Positions 26,811 to 34,227 of a stretch of 64,000 bases of DNA are shown here, piece by piece (position 1 is the stretch's first letter; every line of letters begins with the position of its first letter). Source of the DNA: an uncultured Verrucomicrobiota bacterium (GTDB lineage: Bacteria; Verrucomicrobiota; Kiritimatiellia; CAIVKH01); NCBI GenBank assembly GCA_937872895.1, contig CALMUP010000038.1, positions 62,001-126,000 on the forward strand. Direction: 5' to 3'. A program made the position numbers and the translations under genes. The notes under the pieces were generated by a model, which saw nothing but the letters and a program-made list of their open reading frames with translations, was not told the DNA's origin and did no database searches.

Positions 26811-29222
26811 TTACGTCGGCTCCTGGTCCTGGTGGGTCGGCACCTCGCCGTCAAGGTCCACCAGGATTTCCCGCGGGTCCGAGCCCTGGGCCGGTCCCAC
26901 GACGCCCTTCTCCTCGAGAATATCCATGATCCGGGCTGCCCGTGTATAGCCGATCCGCAGCCGGCGTTGCAACGACGAGGTGGAGGCGCGTTTGGTCTGG
27001 CGGATGATCTCGACCGCCTGCTCGAGCAGGTCGTCGTTCTCTTCCATGTCGGGCAGTTCGGCTGCGGTGCTCTCGATCTTCTCCTTGATGGCCGCCTCGA
27101 AGACCGGGGCCACGCCCTGGGCCTTGATGAAATCGACCACGCGGTGGATCTCCTGGTCGCTGGTGTAGGTGCCCTGGGCGCGGGTGAGTTTGCCGCCCGG
27201 CGACAGGAAGAGCATGTCGCCCTTTCCGAGCAGCTTGTCCGCGCCGGCCGCGTCGAGAATGGTGCGGCTGTCCACCTTCTGCGCGACCTGGAACGAGATG
27301 CGCGCGGGGAAGTTCGCCTTGATCGTACCGGTGATGACGTTCACCGAGGGGCGCTGGGTGGCGATGATCATGTGGATGCCGGTGGCGCGCGAGAGCTGGG
27401 CGAGGCGCGCGATGTAGCCCTCGATCTCGGCCTGCGCGACCATCATCAGGTCGGCCAGCTCGTCGATGACGATCACGATGTACGGGATCTTGTCCGGTAC
27501 CTGGTCGGCCGGCGGCGGAACTTCGGCGGGCAGCAGCGCATCGCCGCCGAACAGTTCCTCCTGCTGCACCTTCGGCCGGCTGTTGAAACCCTTGATGTGG
27601 CGGACGCCGACCTTGGCGAACATCTTGTAGCGGCGTTCCATTTCGGCGATGGCCCAGCGCAAGCCGTGGGCGACCTTCTTCGGATCGGTGATGACCGGCA
27701 CCACGAGGTGGGGCAGGGTGTTGTAGTTCGAGAACTCGACGATCTTCGGGTCGACCAGCATCAGCTTCATCTCGTCGGGCGAACGCGCCATCAGCAACCC
27801 GGTGAGGATCGAGTTCATGCACACCGTCTTGCCCGCGCCGGTCGCGCCGGCGATCAGCAGGTGCGGCATCTCGGCGAGGTCGGCGATCAGCACCTTGCCG
27901 CCGACATCCTTGCCGAGGGCGAGGGGCAGGGCCGGTTTGCCGCTCTGCCAGTAGGCGCTCTCGACCATCTCGCGGAAATAGACGGTGGTGCTGGTGCTGT
28001 TGGGGATCTCGATGCCGACCACGCCCTTGCCGGGGATCGGGGCCTGCACGCGGATGCTCTCGGCCTTCATGGCGAGGGCGATGTTGTTGCTCAGGCCGGA
28101 GATCTTCTCGACGCGCACGCCGGCTGCGGGAAGCAGCTCGTAGCGGGTGACCACCGGGCCGCGCTCGACGTTGGTGACCTCGACCTCGATGCCGAACTCG
28201 GCGAGGGTCTCCTTGAGGATCAACCCGGAGTCGGTCATGTCCGTGCCGAGATCGCGGTTCGCCGTGGCCGGGATGGTTTCGAGCAGGCTCAACGACGGTA
28301 GCTTGTACCCGTTCGCCTTCTCGGTCGGCATCATCACCACGACCGGTGCGGGCTCGGGCGGCTTGTCCTTCGGCTTGCGGTCGAACAGGGCCGGCATCTT
28401 GGGTTTCGGGGGCGGGGGAGGGGGCGGGGGCTCCACCTCGTCGGCCTCGTTCTCGAGCTCGTCGGCTTCCGGTTCGTCCTCGTCCGGCGGGGGTGGAGGC
28501 GGTTTCGCGACCGGTTTCGGCTGCGCCTTGGCCACCTTCACCGGGGTCTTCATCGACTCCTCGAGCTGGCGACGCCGGCGGGCGATCTCCTTTTCCTCCT
28601 CCTCGAGCTGGGCCTTGCGGTCCATCCGGCTGCGCCGCCACGCGGCGATGCGTTCCTGCACCGCGCCGAATCCTTCACGCGCCTTGGTCCACAAAACGGC
28701 CGGATGCACTTCCAGCAGCATGACCAGCGCCACCACGAACAGGGTACCGGCGAGGATCCCGGTACCGATGCCGCCAATCAGGCCGGCCAGGAAACGCTGG
28801 GCAATCACTTCACCGAGCAGACCGCCGGCAAACCCGATGTTCAGGTTCGCACAGCGCTCGCTCCAGCCATCGGGATTCAGCGCCATTCCCATCGATACCG
28901 CCAGCAGCAACAGGCTCAACCATCCGGCCCGCCGACCGGTTCCAATGTCGGGTTTGAGCAGGCTGGCCAGCCCGAGGTACAGCAGGCCGGCCGGAAACAG
29001 GTACGCCGTGATGCCGATCAGCCCGAACAAGCCGTACGAGAACCAGGCCCCGACCGGACCGATGTAGTTCACCGGCGGATCGTTCGGCGGCGTCTTCAGC
29101 GTCGCGATATCACGCCATTCGTAGGAATACAGACCCAGCAGGCACAACGCACCTGCCGCCAGCAACAAGATCCCGATGGCTTCCTGCCAACCGGTCCGCA
29201 AGACTTCTTTCTTAACCGCCAT
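26811..29222 (-). CDS. ftsK: DNA translocase FtsK/SpoIIIE
   Basis: FtsK pumps chromosomal DNA through the closing septum and aligns the dif sites. Four membrane helices lie within residues 13-175, then a linker rich in Pro, Glu and Asp (~225-300), the motor alpha/beta domains with Walker A GATGAGKT (459-466), Walker B in IVIVIDELADLM (~575-586), and the gamma winged-helix at the C terminus (RRLRIGYTRAARIMDILEEKG) that reads orienting KOPS-like sites. The ATG at 29222 (MAVKKEV) has AGGAAGTGG upstream; a longer frame exists but is not needed. The product has 803 residues. Confidence 0.95.
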   Translation of the reverse strand: MAVKKEVLRTGWQEAIGILLLAAGALCLLGLYSYEWRDIATLKTPPNDPPVNYIGPVGAWFSYGLFGLIGITAYLFPAGLLYLGLASLLKPDIGTGRRAGWLSLLLLAVSMGMALNPDGWSERCANLNIGFAGGLLGEVIAQRFLAGLIGGIGTGILAGTLFVVALVMLLEVHPAVLWTKAREGFGAVQERIAAWRRSRMDRKAQLEEEEKEIARRRRQLEESMKTPVKVAKAQPKPVAKPPPPPPDEDEPEADELENEADEVEPPPPPPPPKPKMPALFDRKPKDKPPEPAPVVVMMPTEKANGYKLPSLSLLETIPATANRDLGTDMTDSGLILKETLAEFGIEVEVTNVERGPVVTRYELLPAAGVRVEKISGLSNNIALAMKAESIRVQAPIPGKGVVGIEIPNSTSTTVYFREMVESAYWQSGKPALPLALGKDVGGKVLIADLAEMPHLLIAGATGAGKTVCMNSILTGLLMARSPDEMKLMLVDPKIVEFSNYNTLPHLVVPVITDPKKVAHGLRWAIAEMERRYKMFAKVGVRHIKGFNSRPKVQQEELFGGDALLPAEVPPPADQVPDKIPYIVIVIDELADLMMVAQAEIEGYIARLAQLSRATGIHMIIATQRPSVNVITGTIKANFPARISFQVAQKVDSRTILDAAGADKLLGKGDMLFLSPGGKLTRAQGTYTSDQEIHRVVDFIKAQGVAPVFEAAIKEKIESTAAELPDMEENDDLLEQAVEIIRQTKRASTSSLQRRLRIGYTRAARIMDILEEKGVVGPAQGSDPREILVDLDGEVPTHQDQEPT

Positions 29223-29420
29223 AATCGACAACCACTTCCTGATGGGTCCACCCTGCGCCAGCCGTGGCCGGACGCGTGGTTCATTCCACCACAAATGCAT
29301 AGGGCTTGCAACAGATGGTTGCACCTTCGCGGCCGTGCGTGTGGCCTCAGGCGGTTTTGCTCCCGGTCGCCTGCGCGGTCCCGCACCGTAGGTCTTTCGC
29401 CGCGCGGAGCCGCCGTCGGG

Positions 29421-30407
29421 CTATCGGTTCGATCCGGCCTCGAGGGCGAGGGCGAGTGCGCCGAGTTCGCCGATCTGCGGACCGAGGGCGCTGGGGGCGA
29501 TCTTCAGGTCCTTCAGCGCATCCGGCCAGGCGTAGCGGGCGAGGCGTTCGCGCAACGGGTTCAGCAGCAGGTCGCCGGTGTGGATCGCCGCGGTGCCGAG
29601 CACGATCGCCGACGGATTGAAGCACATGCACAAGGTGCCGATACCCTGGGCGAGCCGTTCGAGGAAGGTGTCCCAGTAACGCAGGGCCAACGCATCCTGC
29701 CGCGCCGCCGCCCGGGCGATGGCCGAGAGGGTCAGGCCTTTCGGATCGCCGTTCGATTCATCGAGCACGGACGAGGTCGAGCCCGCCGCGAGCTCCGCCT
29801 GCACCTGCAGGATCACGTTGCGTCCGCCGCAGTACATTTCCAGGCAGCCGCGTTGGCCGCACGGGCAGGGCAAGCCCTGCGGGTCGAGCACCATGTGGCC
29901 GATCTCGCCGCCGAGGTCCCGCGCGCCCTGCACCAGGCGTCCGCCCGAGATCACCCCGCCGCCGATGCCGGTGCTCATGGTCAGGTAGATCAGGTCCGGG
30001 GTGCCGCGGAAGGCACCGAACCGGTACTCGGCGAGGCCGGCCGCGTTCGCGTCGTTGTTGATGTGCACGGGCTTGCCGGTCAGCGTCTCCACCCACGCAC
30101 GCACCGGCACATTCCGCCAGGCCGGCATGTTCGGCGGGGTCAGCACCAGGCCGGCGGCCACGTTCATAGGGCCGGGCACCGCCAACCCCACGGAAACGAT
30201 GTCGCGCAGCGGGACTCCGGCCTTGACCAGCACCGCATCGATCAACCCGGCCAGCCGATCGCGCCAGAGCGAAGGCGGGGCGGACGCCTCGGTCGGCATG
30301 CGCTCGCCATGCACCAGGCGGCCGGTGGCATCCCCCACGCACACCGCGGTCTTCGTGCCCCCGAGATCAATGGCGAGGTAAAGGTCGGTAGGGTTGGACA
30401 TAGACAT
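29421..30407 (-). CDS. ROK-family sugar kinase (glucokinase-like)
   Basis: A 328-residue cytoplasmic kinase of the ROK family. The phosphate-binding loop AIDLGGTKTAVCV is at the N terminus, the catalytic Asp is in HINNDANAAG, the GTGIGGG motif is in STGIGGGVISGG, and the ROK zinc site is the CPCGQRGCLE string. Such enzymes phosphorylate glucose, N-acetylglucosamine or mannose; the substrate is open. The start at 30407 has AGGAG 7 bases upstream. With two alpha-glucan hydrolases in the window, glucose phosphorylation is plausible but not shown. Confidence 0.92.
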   Translation of the reverse strand: MSMSNPTDLYLAIDLGGTKTAVCVGDATGRLVHGERMPTEASAPPSLWRDRLAGLIDAVLVKAGVPLRDIVSVGLAVPGPMNVAAGLVLTPPNMPAWRNVPVRAWVETLTGKPVHINNDANAAGLAEYRFGAFRGTPDLIYLTMSTGIGGGVISGGRLVQGARDLGGEIGHMVLDPQGLPCPCGQRGCLEMYCGGRNVILQVQAELAAGSTSSVLDESNGDPKGLTLSAIARAAARQDALALRYWDTFLERLAQGIGTLCMCFNPSAIVLGTAAIHTGDLLLNPLRERLARYAWPDALKDLKIAPSALGPQIGELGALALALEAGSNR

Positions 30408-30431
30408 GGCGCAGCTCCTGCATCCCCGACC

Positions 30432-30779
30432 CTACCACGGCACCTCCCCGGGAACAGAGCAAAGAACGATACCCAACAATGCCACTCCGCCACCTCTCCG
30501 TGCGCCACACACCTCGTTCTCAACGCCAAGGAGAAGACGGAACATGCAACCAAGCTTCGCGCTCGACCCATAACCGGTCCATCCGGCCAAAGGGGCCTCT
30601 GGACGGATCATGGCGATGACCGAGCGATCGTGATCCCGGACGACATGCAGTCCCGCCGCGTCCCATTCCGGCATGTCGCCGATGAGGGAGGCATGCGTGA
30701 ACGCCAGGTCGAGCGAGGTTCCGTTCAGGTCGGCAATTTCCCGGGCGAAGGCCTCCGGGTCGTCAGGGGGATCGATCAT
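30432..30779 (-). pseudogene. Orphan 115-residue ORF, possible gene remnant
   Basis: The frame begins MIDPPDDPEAFAREIADLNG and the first ~70 residues (up to LAGWTGYG) have a plausible soluble-protein composition. The last ~45 residues (LLGVENEVCGARRGGGVALL) look like random translation. No family is recognised. It lies between the ROK kinase gene and tRNA-Leu on the same strand, so a decayed or truncated gene is the best description; a real small protein is not excluded. Confidence 0.3.
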
Positions 30780-30927
30780 GGAGGCAGTAACGCTCACCCG
30801 GATCTCGGGTCAAGCGGAAGCGGCGGTTGAGCCGGTTGTTGGCGGGTGGGTGGAGGCGGACGGCGGGACCGCGTGCCTCAGAAGCGACGTTTTGCGAATG
30901 AGAGGCCTGATCCGGCCAAAAAGGAAT

Positions 30928-31013
30928 TGGTGCTCGGGACAGGACTTGAACCTGCACAGCCTTGCGGCCACTAGCCCCTCAAGCTAGCGTGTCTGCCATT
31001 TCACCACCCGAGC
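30928..31013 (-). tRNA. tRNA-Leu(GAG)
   Basis: On the minus strand the 7-bp acceptor GCTCGGG pairs with CCCGAGC, followed by A and an encoded CCA. The anticodon arm is CTAGC-TTGAGGG-GCTAG with anticodon GAG. A long variable arm (TGGCCGCAAGGCTGT region) and the T-arm GCAGG-TTCAAGT-CCTGT mark a class II leucine tRNA. Confidence 0.96.
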
Positions 31014-31123
31014 ACGGGGGGGAACGTTGCGAGGTGGCATGGTACGCCAACCGGACGACGGGGCGCAAGTGCGGAATTCGGGCCGGATCCGTTGCGCCCC
31101 ATCCGGTCTCCAACGGTGGAACT

Positions 31124-31151
31124 GCCGACCCCGGCTCGGTCGGGCCTACAG
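31124..31151 (-). repeat. GTAG-hairpin (REP-like) element at the 3' end of the amidase gene
   Basis: Read on the minus strand: CTGTAG, GC, then a stem CCGACC/GGTCGG around a 7-base loop. The TAG of CTGTAG is the stop codon of the amidase gene. The stem sequence differs from the CCGGCG-type copies near 59 kb and the GACGCC type at 16.6 kb, but the GTAG leader is shared. Confidence 0.55.
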
Positions 31152-32051
31152 GTTGTTGAGCATGGTTTCGGTGGGAAAGCGTTTCCCCGGGCAGGCGGTC
31201 GGCTTGGTGTTGATCTGTTTGTGGGTGCGGACGGCGCTTTTGGGGATGTTGCAGCGGCGGCTCAGGTAGGAGACCAGGGCGTAGAGGTTTTTCATCTGGG
31301 CGGCGGTCGGGCGATCCACCTCGAAGTTGCCGACGAGGCAGATGCCGATGCTCACCTCGTTCAGGTCGTCGCTGGCGAGGTGTCCTCCCTTGATCTGGCG
31401 TTTCCAGCGGTTGCCGACCTCGATCTTGCCGTCCGGCATGCCGTTGCCGTTGCCGATGACGAAATGGTAGGCGAGGCCGTTCTCCATCTTGCGCTTCTGG
31501 CGGTGGTACATGTCCATACCCTGCAGGGAGCCGTTTTTCGAGGCGCTGTGGTGGATGACGATGAATTTCCATTTTCCCTTGGTGACGGGCATGGCGTCGA
31601 GGAGCCGCTTCATGCTGGCGGGCAGTGGATTGGCTTCCTCCGCAGCTTCCCGGGCCGAGGGGGATTCGCGCGGAATCTGCAGCACCTGCCCGGCACGCAG
31701 GGTTTTGGGGTCATCGATCTTGTTGTGCAACCCCAGGGCGGCCGCCGTAGTATTATGGGCGACGGCGATCGAACCGAGGGTGTCACCCGGTTTCACCGTG
31801 TAGGTGATCGGTGCGTTCGGATTCGGCGGGACCTTCAGGGTCATGCCGGGTGCAATGCGGTTCGGGTTGTCGAGGTCGTTGAGCTGGGCGATCGCCGCCG
31901 GGGCGACGCCGAACTGCTTGCCGATGCCGTCGAGGGTGTCGCCCGGTTTCACCGTGTACGTCGTCTGGGCCAGGGCCAGGCCGGCTGCGACCAGGCAACC
32001 CGCCAGCAGGAGCAGGCGGAGGACCGGATGGTTGGCGGGGCGAAGGTTCAT
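31146..32051 (-). CDS. LysM-containing N-acetylmuramoyl-L-alanine amidase (Amidase_2)
   Basis: A secreted cell-wall hydrolase or recycling enzyme of 301 residues. A signal peptide (LLLLAGCLVAAGLALAQ) is followed by two LysM modules (TYTVKPGDTLDGIGKQF and TYTVKPGDTLGSIAVAH). The Amidase_2 zinc domain has IVIHHSA with the first ligand, YHFVIGNGNG, and the C-terminal zinc site in HKQINTKPTACPG. It should cleave the amide bond between muramic acid and L-alanine. The ATG at 32051 is preferred; a start at 32090 would overlap the previous gene. The stop codon lies in a GTAG-hairpin repeat. Confidence 0.9.
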   Translation of the reverse strand: MNLRPANHPVLRLLLLAGCLVAAGLALAQTTYTVKPGDTLDGIGKQFGVAPAAIAQLNDLDNPNRIAPGMTLKVPPNPNAPITYTVKPGDTLGSIAVAHNTTAAALGLHNKIDDPKTLRAGQVLQIPRESPSAREAAEEANPLPASMKRLLDAMPVTKGKWKFIVIHHSASKNGSLQGMDMYHRQKRKMENGLAYHFVIGNGNGMPDGKIEVGNRWKRQIKGGHLASDDLNEVSIGICLVGNFEVDRPTAAQMKNLYALVSYLSRRCNIPKSAVRTHKQINTKPTACPGKRFPTETMLNNL

Positions 32052-32064
32052 CGGCGGGGTGCGG

Positions 32065-32256
32065 TTATTCCATGGATTCAGCTTCTGCATCTATCACCGG
32101 AGTTCCATCATCGTCAAGGAACTGCGTGATGCGGATTGGCCGGCAGCACACCTCGCAATCGGTGGTGAAGGTCTGGCGGCGACCGCCCGAGGCATCGACC
32201 GGCAGGATGTTCATCTGGCCGCAGACCGGGCAGGGGAATTCGAACTCGGTGATCAT
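32065..32256 (-). CDS. CPXCG-family small cysteine-rich protein
   Basis: A 63-residue protein with the family pattern FPCPVCGQMN near the start, a middle CEVCCRPI, and an acidic tail (DDDGTPVIDAEAESME). The two CxxC units should bind one zinc. Function of the family is unknown. The ATG at 32256 (MITEFEF) fits the family start; the longer frame is upstream sequence. It precedes the amidase gene by 13 bases and is divergent from the HD-domain gene. Confidence 0.8.
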   Translation of the reverse strand: MITEFEFPCPVCGQMNILPVDASGGRRQTFTTDCEVCCRPIRITQFLDDDGTPVIDAEAESME

Positions 32257-32319
32257 GGTGGTGCGGGATTTTACAACATTAGCGTTTACAAGGCCGTCCG
32301 GGCGTTTCATCCTTCCCGT

Positions 32320-33108
32320 ATGAGCTTCAATATACCGGTCAAGGACAACGTCAAACTAAAGCAACTCGTCGATCTGATTCAAGCCGATGCCGAGCTGAAC
32401 CAGTTGTGGAAATGCGCGAACATGAATGCCGTGGACCGTTGCGGCATCAGCGATCACGGCGAGATCCATATCCGCATCGTCGCGAATTCGGCGCTGCGCA
32501 TCTACCGGTTGCTGGTCGAGGGCGGCGTCGTTCCCAGCGTGGTCAAAAACTACGGCCTCACCGCCGAGGACGGCGAGCTGGTGGTGGTGACGGCGGCGGC
32601 CATGCACGACCTGGGCATCAGCGTGCACCGCGACCAGCACGAGCGCTACAGCCTGTGGCTGGCCTATCCGAAGGCCCGCCAGTTGCTTGGGCATATCTAC
32701 CAGGAACCGCAACTCACCATCATGGTGGCCGAAGTCCTGCACGCGATCATCGCCCACGATTCGGACGAGCGTTGCCTCACCATCGAGGCCGGCGCGGTCA
32801 AGCTCGCCGATGCGACCGACATGTCCGAAGGCCGCTCGCGCATCCCGTTCCAGCAGGGGCAGGTCAATATCCACTCGGTGTCGGCCCGCGCGATCGACAG
32901 CGTGAAGATTGAGAAGGGTGAAAAACTGCCGGTGCGCATCACGGTCAACATGGGCAATTCGGCCGGGGTGTTCCAGGTCGATGACCTGCTGCGCCACAAG
33001 CTCAAGACCAACACGATCAATGCCTATGTCGAGGTGGTGGCCCGCATCACCGGTTCCACCGAGGGCGAAAAACGCCTGATCGACGAGTACAAGTTCTCCG
33101 CGCACTGA
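32320..33108 (+). CDS. HD-domain metal-dependent phosphohydrolase
   Basis: A 262-residue cytoplasmic protein with an HD domain. Metal ligands are visible as His in RIVANSALRIYRLL-type helix context, the His-Asp pair in AAAMHDLGISVHRDQHE, and later histidines in EVLHAIIAHDSDE, followed by LADATDMSEGRSR. HD proteins hydrolyse phosphomonoesters or phosphodiesters of nucleotides. The C-terminal part after ~180 is a beta-rich region with VNIHSVSARAID and no motif I recognise. The ATG at 32320 begins MSFNIPVKDN. Substrate unknown. Confidence 0.85.
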   Translation: MSFNIPVKDNVKLKQLVDLIQADAELNQLWKCANMNAVDRCGISDHGEIHIRIVANSALRIYRLLVEGGVVPSVVKNYGLTAEDGELVVVTAAAMHDLGISVHRDQHERYSLWLAYPKARQLLGHIYQEPQLTIMVAEVLHAIIAHDSDERCLTIEAGAVKLADATDMSEGRSRIPFQQGQVNIHSVSARAIDSVKIEKGEKLPVRITVNMGNSAGVFQVDDLLRHKLKTNTINAYVEVVARITGSTEGEKRLIDEYKFSAH

Positions 33109-33120
33109 CGCGGCGTCGCG

Positions 33121-33834
33121 CTATTCGTCCACGCGGAACGGGAAAATTCCCATCGGGCCCAGCTCGGCGATCTCGATCCGGTAGTCGCCCGGCGGCAAGG
33201 GGTCGATCGTTCCGTCCAGCCGCACTGTTCCGCCTGGCCCGGCATCGGTCTCCCCCTCGGCATGCCCGCGCGCCCGGATCCGCACCACCGGCGGCTGCAC
33301 GTTGATGTCGAAGCGGGTGAAGGTGAAGCTGGGCGAGGGGGCGGTGCCTTCGATCGAGAACCGCACCGGCTGCCCGGCCTGCACCACTTCGTCCACGCGC
33401 ACCGACCGGATTGAAACCTGGCCCTGGTGGCGCGGCGGCAGGTGGCGCATGATCGTGCCGGGATCGTTCACCGTCTCCTCCGGATAACGCTGGGCGCGGA
33501 TCTTCTGTTGCGCCTCCAGCATCTGGGCCATCGTGTAACCCAGTTCCTCCTGCCATTTCGCCGCGATCTCCGAACGCAGGAAGGGCGTCATCTCCGCCTC
33601 GCTGATTTCATCCGCAAGCACCGGGGCCGCCGTGACCGCATCGATTGCTGGCGAAGCCCCGCCGTTGCCGGCCGGGGTCGCTGGCTGGGTCGTCGCCACC
33701 GCTGTCGAAGACGCATCGGGAACGCCCGCGCCGGGTGCGGCCTCGCCGCCTCGCCACCGAGCCACCACCATCGCGACCACCACGCCCACCACCGCCGCCA
33801 GACCGCCCATCACCCATTGTTTCGATGCATGCAT
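33121..33834 (-). CDS. Membrane-anchored hypothetical protein
   Basis: A 237-residue protein with one N-terminal membrane helix (GLAALVVGVVVAMVVA-like, residues ~10-26), a low-complexity Ala/Thr/Pro linker to ~70, a helical part (ISEAEMTPFLRSEIAAKW, then QMLEAQQKIRAQRYPEE), and a C-terminal beta-sandwich-like region (QPVRFSIEGTAPSPSFTFTRF, PGGTVRLDGTIDPLPPGDYR). I recognise no family. The domain is probably extracytoplasmic. It converges on the HD-domain gene with 12 bases between stops. Confidence 0.65.
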   Translation of the reverse strand: MHASKQWVMGGLAAVVGVVVAMVVARWRGGEAAPGAGVPDASSTAVATTQPATPAGNGGASPAIDAVTAAPVLADEISEAEMTPFLRSEIAAKWQEELGYTMAQMLEAQQKIRAQRYPEETVNDPGTIMRHLPPRHQGQVSIRSVRVDEVVQAGQPVRFSIEGTAPSPSFTFTRFDINVQPPVVRIRARGHAEGETDAGPGGTVRLDGTIDPLPPGDYRIEIAELGPMGIFPFRVDE

Positions 33835-34095
33835 GCGCGCATCCTACGCAGTGCACACCCGACCGGCCAACCCAATTCGTTTCCGGGACACAAAAAAGTA
33901 GAGCGTTTCGATAAAATCAGCGCCCGCGCAAATCGAAACGTTGTACCTCGCAAAAAATTCATACGCTTTACCATTTTCTGATAACACGCTCACAATGCAT
34001 TGTATCTATATGTAGCTCAAATATTTATGCGACATAATGTTTTCATAAAAAGCAGTGCAGATCATCCGTTTGTGTCCCTCGCAAGGGCGAAAATC

Positions 34096-34111
34096 ATTAA
34101 AACGCTTTACA
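34096..34111. promoter_or_regulatory. Putative LacI-family operator, GH31 gene
   Basis: The 16 bases ATTAAAACGCTTTACA match the palindrome TGTAAATCGCTTTACA at 49131-49146 in 13 positions, and both fit the CG-centred half-site pattern TGTAAA-N-CG-N-TTTACA typical of LacI/GalR repressors. The site lies 116 bases before the GH31 start. No LacI-type regulator gene is in the window. Confidence 0.55.
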
Positions 34112-34124
34112 GTGAAGCGTGTTT

Positions 34125-34149
34125 CCGTATCGTCTATCCCTCCATACGG
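34125..34149. repeat. Short inverted repeat in the GH31 leader
   Basis: CCGTAT and ATACGG (with flanking TTT/AAA partial pairing) enclose a 13-base loop. It lies between the putative operator and the start codon and could be a second operator or a 5' leader hairpin. Confidence 0.4.
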
Positions 34150-34227
34150 AGAAACAGGTGTTCTGGCGGGTGTCCGGAACGTGGTTTTTCCGGGTGGGTG
34201 TGATCGACAGGAATGTGGAGATACGAC

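Larger units (their letters stand above)
33835..34227. other. AT-rich regulatory region upstream of the GH31 gene
   Basis: About 390 bases, clearly more AT-rich than its surroundings, between divergent genes. It contains an imperfect LacI-type palindrome (34096-34111), an inverted repeat CCGTAT/ATACGG at 34125-34149, and GGAG about 8 bases before the start at 34228. No small gene is convincing here. Confidence 0.6.
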
